The notes under the pieces: model-generated
What the model was told of the DNA's origin: nothing
Database searches by the model: none
What the model saw: the letters and a program-made list of their open reading frames with translations, nothing else
Part shown: one piece after another, positions 11,216 to 21,360 of the stretch
Numbering within the stretch: position 1 is the stretch's first letter
How the letters are laid out: each line of letters begins with the position of its first letter
NCBI GenBank assembly: GCA_029298735.1
Contig: JANSLP010000030.1
Span: 62,001 to 126,000, forward strand
DNA length: 64,000 nt
DNA from: Ophiostoma sp. CBS 140.51
Lineage: Eukaryota > Ascomycota > Sordariomycetes > Ophiostomatales > Ophiostomataceae
Reading direction: 5' to 3'
Program-made: the position numbers and the translations under genes

Positions 11216-11859
11216 CTAGCCTCCATGCTTGCCACGACTACCTTTAGCGCCACTTCCATCCCGGCCATCACCACCAGATCCTTTCTTGTTCCGGCCAAAA
11301 CGAGATCTCCGTTTTGGCAACGATGATGAGGACGAAGATGATGAAGAGGTAGTAGAAGACGACGGCGAAGGTGGCAGGCCGTGGTCTGACTCATGGCGGC
11401 TTGATCCACCACCTCCACGACTACTACCGCTACCACTACTACTGCTGCTCCCATTGCTTCCTCGACGACTTGATCCGCTATCCACAAAGCTCCCATCAAA
11501 CGACACTCCCCGAACAGATAGCTGGGCCACACCTTGATTGTGCTGGTACCGGGCCATAGCCGACGCCCTCGACGATGACGATGGTGGTGACGATGACGGA
11601 GACAATGTCGGTACGGCTTCACGGCGAGGGGCACGGCTGTGAGGACAGGGGACTTCGATGTAGGCCCGGCCGTAGCAGTGTGTGCAAGATGAGCAGCTAA
11701 ATGACCGGCGTTAGCAAAAGTCTAAATATTGCTAAAGATTTTTACTCACGCGGTGTAGCTGCCGCAGCAGTATGAACATGACTCGATGATCTGAGCACAT
11801 CCACAGTGCTTCTGCGGCCAGCCGTAAACAAACTCGTCCGGGTAGTATTGACCGGCCAT
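11216..11859 (-). CDS. Small cysteine-rich protein with Ser/Gly-rich tail
   Basis: Exon 1 is 11859-11750 and exon 2 is 11696-11216, separated by a 53-nt intron with gtgagt donor, gctaac branch and ttag acceptor, giving 196 aa. The first 55 residues carry nine cysteines at 19, 21, 28, 31, 32, 38, 41, 44 and 54. Their spacing is C-x-C-x6-C-x2-CC-x5-C-x2-C-x2-C-x9-C, and the intron lies inside the cluster, which continues unbroken across the junction. There is no signal peptide. The remainder is Ser/Pro/Gly-rich low-complexity sequence ending in a basic Gly/Lys-rich tail. The Cys pattern suggests metal binding in a cytoplasmic or nuclear protein. I do not recognise the family. Confidence 0.65.
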
Positions 11860-14452
11860 GATGTATGTTCTTTTGGGTAGATTCGGTGATAAGTGGTGTG
11901 TTGGTAATGGTTGTGTTTGGATATGGACAGATTCCAGGTGGGTTCTAATATCCAAGGCGGCCCTCGTGGTATATATGAAGAATGATGAAAGGTATGGCTC
12001 GGATGTTTGGACATCAAAGATTCGACTAATGTCCGGTAAGGCTGTCAAAAGAAAAGTTAAATTGTAGCTCATGTCAAAGTGGAAGTATTTTGTTCCTGAT
12101 CTACCTGCGTTATCGTGAAGTGGGATGCGATTTGTCGCTCATGTCGGTACTGTGGAATCAACTGTTTTGAATAATTTTATTTTTTAGTACCATTTCGGAA
12201 ACTTCCTTGACTAGGCTGTCAATGTCTGAACTGTAACGTCCATCAATTATTATCAGTGATAACAACAGTATACGATCTACATAAGTACGTTTGATACAAT
12301 TGCACCGCCTGCAGTCGGGGACGACAGATCTTTTGCTCCCAATCATAATCACGCACACTGCATTTTCCTACACCGACAGGGAAAGGAGAGGAGCAGGTCC
12401 AGAGGAAACTCTTTTTGCTCTCCAAACATACTCTACAGAGGAAAGAAGGCCACAGTCTTTGATACGACAACCTTGCGGCGATGCAGGACCGGATTGGCCA
12501 CTTTTCAGAGCATCACACAGCGTGCGGCGGCGGTCATCTGCCATGTTTGCTTCTTGATTTTTTTCCTTTTTATCGCAAACGCCCACTTGAAAGGCCCGAT
12601 CTCCTGAGGGTGATGTGAATGGTTCTGTCCAGGCCGTGCCTGTCCTACTCTGGATGTGCAGAGGCCGAGTTGGGCCGGAGCTTGTCTGGGGGTGTACTTT
12701 ATTAGTTAGACGCCTTAGTACAACCGATACTAATACATGACTGTATCTTTTTCACATCTACGTGCCTTCATAAAATCATGTGAACGGAGTTTTCTTGTTT
12801 ATCTCTAACTGTAGGAGATAGATCGATGTAGTGACAAGAAGAGCATTGCATCGTACGGTCGTCTTCGTAGGGTATCATTTTGGATCGAGGCAAAAGACGA
12901 CAAAGAGGCAGATCAACTGGTTCCACTGCGGGACTTTATTACCTTCCTACCTTCCTGCTCGGCGTATTGTTTCCCTCTCGCAGGCTCGAAAGGCAGCATT
13001 AGGCAGCCTGCATGCATTCTTGCATTTTGACATGGATCAGGGCAGTTGGAGATGGTGGGCAGAAGGCAGACGAGCAAACGTACAAGGTTTTTGGAGGAAG
13101 GATGCTTATGTGCTAAGGTGTAGACTTATTAAAAGTGTTAATTTATGCACACTTTTTCTAGCCTTGAGGCATCTCGACATATCACGGCAGCAGCCGCATG
13201 GGCTTGTGTCCAGGCGCACGACATGGGGCAGGGATGTTCGAAGGAAAGCACAAGTTTGGGCGTGAGATGCAATGTGTGCTCTCTAAGGGACGAGTAGTCT
13301 CAGTACTTCAATACGAGATCTGTGAAGCTGTGATGAAAGCATAGATGTGATGAGAAAAGGCAAAACATGATCAACTGTGATAAATAGGAGAAAGGAAGAA
13401 AAGAAATGATACAAAAAACCCGAGGCTTTGCATATTCGGAGTCACACCGTTGTACCACCCCAAGACAAAAGAGCACCCGACGCCGGGGACCTTTCTTTCC
13501 TTTCTGTGTGCATCTTCTTTTCTGTACACCCCCCGGCACGCGGGCACACCCGATAGGGCGTTTTATTCAGTGACCTCTCATTTCCTGACAACGCCAATTC
13601 AAACTAAAAGAATCCCAAATCTCTCCAGAACCTTGATTTTTCATCACATCACACCCGAACGGAAAGACGCGGACGATGACAGTACGAGACAAAAGCGAAA
13701 GAAAAAGGATCCCGGAATGCAACTACATCTCTGTAAGAGAGAAGCGATCTCGGTAGTTGATTTTGATTCGCTACGATTGTCGGGACAAAAAGCTCGTTGT
13801 GTACATTCAGTCACTCTTTTGAGATTTGAATATACATCAGTGAATTGTTTGTCGAATCAAATGTAGCAAAAAAGAAGGTGGAAATTGAGCAAAAGGTAAC
13901 ACGATAGAAACACGGTGAGTTCCATAGTAAACGAGTATGGTCAAGAAAGTACATAAAGTAGAAAAGCCAAAGGCGGACAACGAAAAAAGAAAAATAATAG
14001 ACAGAATCAATCAAGTAAATCCTGACTCATGCCGGGATTCGTTTGTTTTTTGACTTGTTTGTTGGGATTCTTCTTAGTTGGCAATACATATGTGCCTGAT
14101 AGCTAACACCCATCCTTCCTGGCCCAGCCCAGCCAAGTTTCGCTGAAAAAAAGCAATAAATAACAACTAACATACAATAAATTGCCAGACCGAGTTACAA
14201 CTTGTGAGATCCAACAGACGAGAAATAAGAAAATAAAGCAGAAAAACAGGAAGACACAAGACTTGAAAATATAAAAACGCGAACCTCGAAACTCCCATCA
14301 TGTTGCAGTGTGGCATTAGTCGTGTTGACGCCGGGGAATCCTTGATGTCCAGAGAAAAGAAGAAAGAGAAAACGAAAATATAAGAGCAGACCCGAACAAC
14401 ACAACAGAAAGAAAAAAGACCAAGACATAAAGAGAAGAACAGCAGAAGAAAA
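11860..14452. other. Intergenic region, no gene seen
   Basis: This 2.6 kb stretch lies between two minus-strand genes. It contains the promoter of the Cys-rich gene and the 3' region of the FHA gene. A plus-strand frame at 13450-13866 lacks an early ATG and any recognisable similarity. No RNA gene was found by eye. Confidence 0.45.
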
Positions 14453-16536
14453 TTAGAACGACGGTGCGGTGTAGATCAATGAACCGAGGACAACGGCGCC
14501 ACCGAGGGCAGCAATGCCAATCTTCTCGGCAAAGGCCCAGCCGCGGCTCTTGACTCTCTTTGTGGCGATAGCGGCCGGTGTTGCTGGACGCTTTGCTGAA
14601 GGGGCTGCAGTTGTGGAGGCAGTGACAGCATCAATGTCAGCAAGCATTTCGTCGGCCTTGCGCTTCTTGTTGCTGGCTCTCTGTTTCTTGTACTGGACAA
14701 AGGTGGCGGCGCTAGTCATCGCAGGGCTGTCATCAGCGTTCTCCTCTTCGTCGTCGACGATGCCTTCCCAAGCGACCTCCGCGTCTTCGTTGTCGCCCTC
14801 GTCCGCTTCAGCACCAGCGGCACTAGCAGACGCGCCAGACAGGCCCATCGATGCCGAGGCGACGTTGTTGGCCGTGAACGAGTTGAGGTTAGAAACGATA
14901 GGAGGTAGGAAACGCGGCGGTGTCGATTGTTGGTTGATGACAGTGTCTATTTTCATCGGCATGTCATTATTGGGTAGCACGGTAGCATCGAGGGTCTCAT
15001 AGGCGTCAAAAATGCTCGGATACACCGTGGGAATAGCGTTATCGTCGGTCTGGTCCTTGGCAGGCGACGATGTGGGTGGCGAAGGGTTTAGGAGTGAGGA
15101 GATGTCAAACTTGGCGGTAACTGAGCGTGGAAGAGAACCGTTGGTGGAAGCCCCCTCGTTAGAGTCACATATTCCGCCTTGGAATGTACTCTCAGCTATG
15201 CGGGAGAGTTCGGCAACGTCATCGGCGGTGATAGAGGGCGGCGTCCACAGGCCGTGAGCCGCCAGTGAATCTTCGCCACCAACCGGGGTGGCCTCCTTGC
15301 CGGGAAGAGGTGACGCGCTGTTCTTGCTGAAGCCTTGGAGCTCGGCCATTAGATAGTCGTTAATGTCGTCAGGCTGTTGCGTAAGGCCCTCGCTGTCCTC
15401 CTCCTCTTCGTTACCTTCGTCCTCTTCGCCTTCCTCTTCCTCGTCCTCGTCCTCGCCATCATCCTCGTCATCCTGGTCATCCTCTTCGTCCTCGTCATCC
15501 TCGGCAATTTCGCCATAGTCCTCACCATCGTCGTCGTCCTCTTCATCTTCGTTAGTTTCGTCGGACAAGTCAACATCGGCCTTGGAGACTCCAAGAGAAG
15601 GCAGCACCTCCATAGCTGGGCAAATCTCGATCTCCTTAACACTCATGGCCTCGTCGTCATCCGATGAGCTGTCTGTGTCTTCGATTTCGTACGTCGTTGT
15701 CACACGTTGCCCGTTAATGACCTGAACGTCAACGCTACAAACGCTGTCGGAGTTATAGTCGTCGGCGCCATCTGAGAGTCCGTCATCTGAATCTGGGGCG
15801 CAGTAAGAGCGAGAACGCTCAGTGGGCCTAAGTTGTATGTTAGATGACACGGTAAAAGTAGATAATAAGGAGCCGTGAGTACAGGCAACGTACTTGACGG
15901 GTGTCCGCACTAGACCAACAGCGCAAGAGGTCGGATAGAAAACGTCGAGCCCGCGGCTCACGTGAATTCCAAAGCTGACAATATCGTCCTGTTCGAGGAT
16001 CGAAGGCAAATTCATCTCTAGGGGCTTTTCGTTGATCGAGGTCCCATGGAGCGACCCCATGTCGGTAACGGTGATCGACTGAAGAAAGAAGAGAGGAAGT
16101 GTTAGCTTGTGTGAATCAAGAAATGAGGGGAACAGTGATAACATACGCCATCGACGAAGTTTGCCGAAATCTCAGCGTGAGTGCGGGACACGACCGGGCT
16201 GTCGAAGTAGGCATTTGTGGTGTCCGGGACAAGTCCTTTGCTAACAGTCTTCGAGGCACGGCCAACCTTAACCGTGTGGTTGTCCGAGGTAAATCGAATC
16301 TCACGCGTGAGATCCTCGCTGCCTGCGGACGTGTTGGTGGGTTCAAGAATTACGAGAACTGAACAATGTTAGTGTTGGACGGTGCAATCAAACATCAAAT
16401 GCGAAGGAAATAGGAAATAGGAAATAGGAAATAGGAAATAGGAAATAGGAAATAGGAAATAGGAAATAGGAAATGGGGGGGACATACTGCTCTCGTAGGC
16501 GGCAACCTCCTCGTCGAGGTCTGGAGACATAGTCAT
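14453..16536 (-). CDS. Tail-anchored FHA-domain protein with acidic centre
   Basis: Four exons (16536-16488, 16358-16147, 16078-15894, 15827-14453) give 606 aa. The FHA domain spans about residues 18-140 and is split over exons 2 and 3. It shows the phosphothreonine-binding signature (VGRAS, SRTHAEI, GSLHGTSIN). The centre is extremely acidic, with long Asp/Glu runs around nt 15420-15560. A basic KKQRASNKKRK segment comes late. The last 29 residues end in a hydrophobic helix (GIAALGGAVVLGSLIYTA), which predicts a C-terminal tail anchor. FHA-plus-tail-anchor architecture recalls SLMAP/Far9-type STRIPAK proteins, but the coiled coil expected there is not visible, so I leave it unnamed. Start: ATG ACT ATG; the second ATG (16530) is also possible. 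Confidence 0.85.
15828..15893 (-). other. 66-nt stop-free intron in FHA gene
   Basis: The segment starts gtacgt and ends ctaacatacaacttag, so it has donor, branch and acceptor signals. It is a multiple of three and has no stop in frame, so retention would insert 22 residues just after the FHA domain. Confidence 0.75.
16406..16474 (-). repeat. Heptanucleotide microsatellite (GGAAATA)~10 in intron 1
   Basis: Nine perfect GGAAATA units plus a partial tenth lie inside intron 1 of the FHA gene (16359-16487). On the sense strand this reads as a pyrimidine-rich TATTTCC tract between donor and branch site. Confidence 0.95.
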
Positions 16537-19449
16537 CGCGATGGATCTGCGGATGGTTCGGCTGGGCGGTGTATTGTAGAAATGGCAGAAAGTAGTGGCA
16601 GGCTGGTTGGAAATGAAGCCCGAAAGGCGGTGCAGCCGTGAAAAAGCGGCAAATGTGATATATGTCGTGAATGTTGTCGTCGAGCAGCCGTGATGATGTG
16701 GAGATGGGGATGTGCGATAAGAAGCCGAATCGGGCAAATGGTGCCTCTTGCCGTAGCGGATGCAGATGTAGGCGGGACGCGATGCGATGATGGACTGGAG
16801 CTTCTCGCCGATCGAATGAGAAGAAAGAAAGAGAAGAAAAGAAAGGTAGAATCGCCCAGCGACAAAAGAGATGATGAGGGGGTAGATGATTGAAGAAGAG
16901 AGGCGAGGAAGGAGCTGGTGGTCAGAGGGAAAGAGCGATAGAGAAGGGCAACTGTGGGCGGGGATAATAGTGAAGGGAGACAGTGAAGATGAAGAAGCAA
17001 ATGTGGGGCAATCGTAGGCGGCCAGGCGACTTTCTTGGTATCGCTAGGCAGGCACCAGGCTTATCGAGGCAAGTGCGGTCGAGGTGCATGCCTTATCGGA
17101 GAAGGGACGCAGGGAAGCGAGGGAAAGTAGGCCAAACTGGCAAGTTACGTCGTAGGGAAGGAGGTCACCAGACATTCACCAACGGAGGGAAGGTACGTGT
17201 GAGGTAGGGAGGGGAATGGGCGGGGTAGTTTCGGTTTTGGGGTGAGATACGGTTGAATAAAGTGCTGTTGGCAATAAAACGATACGTTGGAGCAGAGTAC
17301 GGCAAAACGTAACGACAGTTGCGACTATTTGCGACTATTACGCACGAATGGGAGTGCCGGGAAGCTGTGCAGTCGAAACAGCTGGATCTCTGTCAGAACA
17401 CCTGCTAGCATGAGCAGGCCACCAAGGTCCGGTGCAGCCGCGGACACGTTGACTTTGTAATAAGTGACGAAAGACAACAGATGTTGCATCGGTGACGGAT
17501 GATTCTGTCTGTTTTTAGAGAGGCGCAGGAAGGACAGAAAGGAGAGAATGAGGGAGGAAGGGGTGTTCCTCGAAACGATCAAAGTGGAGTGCGTAACGGC
17601 CTCGGGCACAACGGCAAAAAGGCAGCGCCCAAAGGTGTTAAAACGAGTCCAATAAGCTGATTAGATAAATATGTATATATGCGGTTTAACTGTTACCTTT
17701 CGTATGACTATTCTCTATATTACTCAAACTCTCATTTTCATTTCACTGCAAGATACGTCGTGCTTCACAGCTCATTCACGGTCTCGCGCAATCGTCCTCG
17801 AAGCGCACGCCGTTCACGCCGTTCAGGCTCCCTTTGGACCCCTCTATCGTTATCGTCGTGTGATATCACAGGCGTGCACTGCGTGGGTCCGCTAACGGCC
17901 CCGATGCAGCCGTCGTACTCCACCCGCCCACTTTCTCTTCTCGGCCTAGTGCTGCAACGCAGTTGTAAGTGAATATGAATGTCGAAATGCACCCTTTGGG
18001 GGTCGAGGGATCTTTGACGATGTTGAATCGAAGTGGACAATCGAGAATGCGTCGATGAATGAATATTAATGGATTTTCTTGATGTTTTTAAATTGAGCTA
18101 AGACACGATCCCTACTACCATCTCATTCGCTCTGTTTTTTTTACCTATTTATTAAGGTGATACTTCGTCCTTGTTGGCAAGGCCACTCAGTTTGAGGCAA
18201 CACCTATCACGTCCGTAACATGCGGTGCATATGCACATATCGAGTCTTTTATATGCAAGAAGCAGAAGGAGAAGCAGCGAGCTTGTTTCCGTAAAGGGGA
18301 AGAGCAATGTACACCAAGGGCAGACAGACGAATATATCAGGGCCCAACCACTTCACTTCATAGCGAGCCATTCATTGTTGGAGGAAGTACAATCATACTT
18401 GAAGTCATATCTTTCATCAACTCCCATCCACGTCACATAACTTCATGAGAACTTCATTCCACCGGCAAAACTACCGCGGCGCACCCAGGTCTAATTTATC
18501 GCACTCGTCAGAGCGCGCATGCGCATTCAAAGGTCTGAACATCACCAAGTAAACTATAAGTGAAATAAATAAATAAAGAGAGAAAATAAAAGCATATCTC
18601 TGACCTACTCACATCCGGCAAATAGAAGACTGAGAACGTCGCCATGAGCGATGCTGGCTTCTGTGGTGACCTCCAATATGGATAGTCTCGCAGTGGGTTC
18701 CAAAACGCGGGGGTGGGTCAGCCCCAAAAGGCGTGGCAGGCCGCTGTATCATAGCACGCTACGTCACTGTAACAGGGTACGTACCTTTACTAGTGCGTCT
18801 TGTTTGTTTGTTTTGTCTCCTTTTTTGAACCTTACACAGTACATAATTTTGAGTTCATGTCTTTCTGTGTGCATCACCACTCCACACCAAATAAAAGTGT
18901 AGATATCCTCAATCTTCCAGAACGTACGCATACGTATCTTGTGCCTCATTTGGGCGAATATCAATTTTGTGCATGTGCACAATGCTTACTCCACAATGAT
19001 GTCCGCATCATAGTTCTTATTTTTATGTTTTTGATAAATATAGATCGTGAGAATATATCCTTCCAGAACATTACTATGCACCACCGCACATGACTGATGA
19101 CGTCTATGAAAGAAGGTTCTGGCCACCACACAATGTTCTGGCTAGCTGGCTCTATGTGCAATGTCCCAACTTGGAAAGTATAAAGAGCCGGCCTCCCCCC
19201 CCCTTCTCCGTCCATTTGAACTTCTTCTTCTTTTTCTCTTTTCAACCAGACAACAAGAATACTATTTCCGTACAGCACTCAAAGTTTCCGAAGAACTCCA
19301 AACAGCTTACTCACTCTTCCCAACACAACCTACTCCGCCTACCAAAACGCACCACCCTGCTACTCAGCTACTCAGCTACTCAGCTACTCAGCTACTCAGC
19401 TACTCAGCTACTCAGCTACTCAGCTACTCAGCTATCAACAACAGCAAAA
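16537..19449. other. Divergent intergenic region
   Basis: This 2.9 kb lies between the FHA gene (minus) and the IFRD-like gene (plus). It contains both promoters and a purine-rich leader region around 16800-17000 (plus-strand view). Short frames are not convincing. The last 90 bp carry nine copies of TACTCAGC. No RNA gene was recognised. Confidence 0.5.
19361..19432 (+). repeat. Nine tandem copies of TACTCAGC in the 5' leader
   Basis: Nine perfect 8-bp units end 17 bp before the IFRD-like start codon (19450), so they probably lie in the transcribed leader. Confidence 0.95.
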
Positions 19450-21360
19450 ATGCGCGAACCTAGGAAAAAGGTCCTTGCTGAGGGTCACAAGACACTCTCG
19501 CGCAAGGCTCAGAAGTGCCTCAGCTCACTAACCGAAGACGACTGCAACTTGTCCAAGGCCTCTCGCCGGATGATCAAAGGTGCACCTGTCGACATGCTCC
19601 CACTTCTCGGCCCTGATGCTCCGGTTTCAGCTCTCACCAACAATGACAAAAAGTCTTACGACAACGATGACTCCAACAACGACTTCACTGGCTCGAACAA
19701 CGACCCAAGTAACGACATCGATGACAACCTTTGGGAAGTCAAGGTTGCTGAGCAGATGTCCGAGGCCAAAACGCAGATCTGGCACAACAACATGACAAAG
19801 ATTGTGACCGTCCTCGAGTACCACAAGCACGCCACCCACCAAGATCACACCAAGGCTTGGGAGGAGTACGAGCGTCTTGTCCGCACAGTCTACGATGACA
19901 AAATCAACATGACTGAGCTCCCGTCCATCGTGAAGTAGATTATTCACAGCATCAACCGCGGCAATCACGTGGAAAAGCAGCGCGCACTTTCCGCTTTTTC
20001 CCTGACAGTCCTGTGCTGCTCAGCTGACTCCCATAAGCAAATCGTCCTTGAGCAAGCGCTTCCCGTCATAAAGCGCTCCCTCCATATCCATGACGAGGAC
20101 GAAAATAATGCGTCCAGCAAGGTGTCAGCTCTGCAAGCTCTGACTGTGCTCGTGATTGTCGGCAGTGGTCTGAGGCCTGACGTGGAAGAAGTGGCCAACT
20201 TCTTGCTCAACATTGTCGCTACAGATGGAAAGTCTGTCCATTACCTAGACAGTACCTCTGTCGTGGCTTGTGCGCTTGATATGTGGACCTTTGCCGCCTC
20301 TTTCCTCTTCACGTTTAAGCTCTTGGACGATGACGACGACGACTCCGACTGTGACTCCGACAGTGGTCTTGAAGATGAGGATAAGGAGGTCAACAAGACC
20401 TACTTCTACACTCAGGGCAAGCACATCCTCGAAGTCCTCGTGGACCAGCTCGACAGTACCGACGTCAGCGTCCGCATCAGCACCTCGACCGCCATCACTC
20501 TGCTCTTTGAAGCCTCGCGCCACCACGAGGAAGTGACTGACTCTTCCCTCGTTCTGCGTGACTACACCTCTGTCAGCAACCTCTCCGGCGTCATCGCAGC
20601 CGATACCAAGGGAAAATGTATCAACAACGCAGGTGCCAGCGCAAAGTCGACCAAACACGAAGGTCGTGCTGACGCTCTTGGCCACTTCCGCGAGGTCATG
20701 AACTCCCTCGAACTTGGCGTCGGCCCTGATGCAGCCCTGGGCACATGGAAGCCCGACGGCAGCCTGAACCGCGGCAAGCGTGGCAAGAAGACTTCGTCCA
20801 CTGGCAACCCCCTCAAGTGTGCGCCTGCACCTAGAGAAGATGCGATTATACAGCCCACTGAATCTTTCTGCGTGGCGCCCACGGAGGAGGACAGAAAGCT
20901 CAATGCCGCCAATGAAGACGTCCACTACAAGCAGCGTGTCCAGTTTAGCGACAAGGTTCTGCCCATCGATACCTGGGCCCTACGCGCACGTATCGACACT
21001 CTCTGTAGTATTTTGGCTAGCGGTATCACTCTGCACCTGATTCACAATCGCCGTGTGCGTGGTGTTCTCGAGGCAACATGTATCGTGGCACAAACGCGGA
21101 TCAAGCGCACACCACGTAAGCGCCTCGTTGTTGACGAGGACTCTGGCTTCGAGGAGGAGGAGGAGGAGGAGGAGGAGGAAAAAGTCAAGAATGTCATGGT
21201 ATTCGCTCCAGAAGTCGTCTCTCTAAAAGATTCACGCTCTGTGCAGGCTCACGCCGCAAAAAAACAGGCCGAGCAAAGGAGTAAAGAGATGAAAATGGAG
21301 AGACGGCAAAAGCGTTTTACTCCCGACTTGGTCTTCACAGCGGAGGATGAGTACTTCTGA
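19450..21360 (+). pseudogene. IFRD-family gene interrupted by in-frame TAG
   Basis: ATG at 19450 opens MREPRKKVL, typical of the interferon-related developmental regulator family, and the frame runs 162 codons to TAG at 19936-19938. The same frame then continues for a further 473 codons to 21360. Family features lie on both sides: the N-terminal IFRD HEAT-like region spans the stop, VDQLDSTDVSVRIS and LLFEASRHHEE lie after it, and the C-terminal IDTWALRARIDTL block is present. The gene has no introns. It also carries acidic insertions (Asp run near 20330, ten-residue Glu run near 21160). IFRD proteins act in transcription and RNA control in animals; the fungal role is unclear. It may be a young pseudogene or divergent paralogue, a readthrough gene, or carry an assembly error. 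The call as broken is what the sequence shows. Confidence 0.75.

Noticed and set aside
13450..13866. 138-codon plus-strand ORF
   Set aside because: It has no ATG near its start and no similarity or codon bias.
19888..19949. 62-nt intron that would remove the TAG in the IFRD-like gene
   Set aside because: It has a weak donor (gtctac), and its removal would shift the reading frame of the downstream 473 codons.
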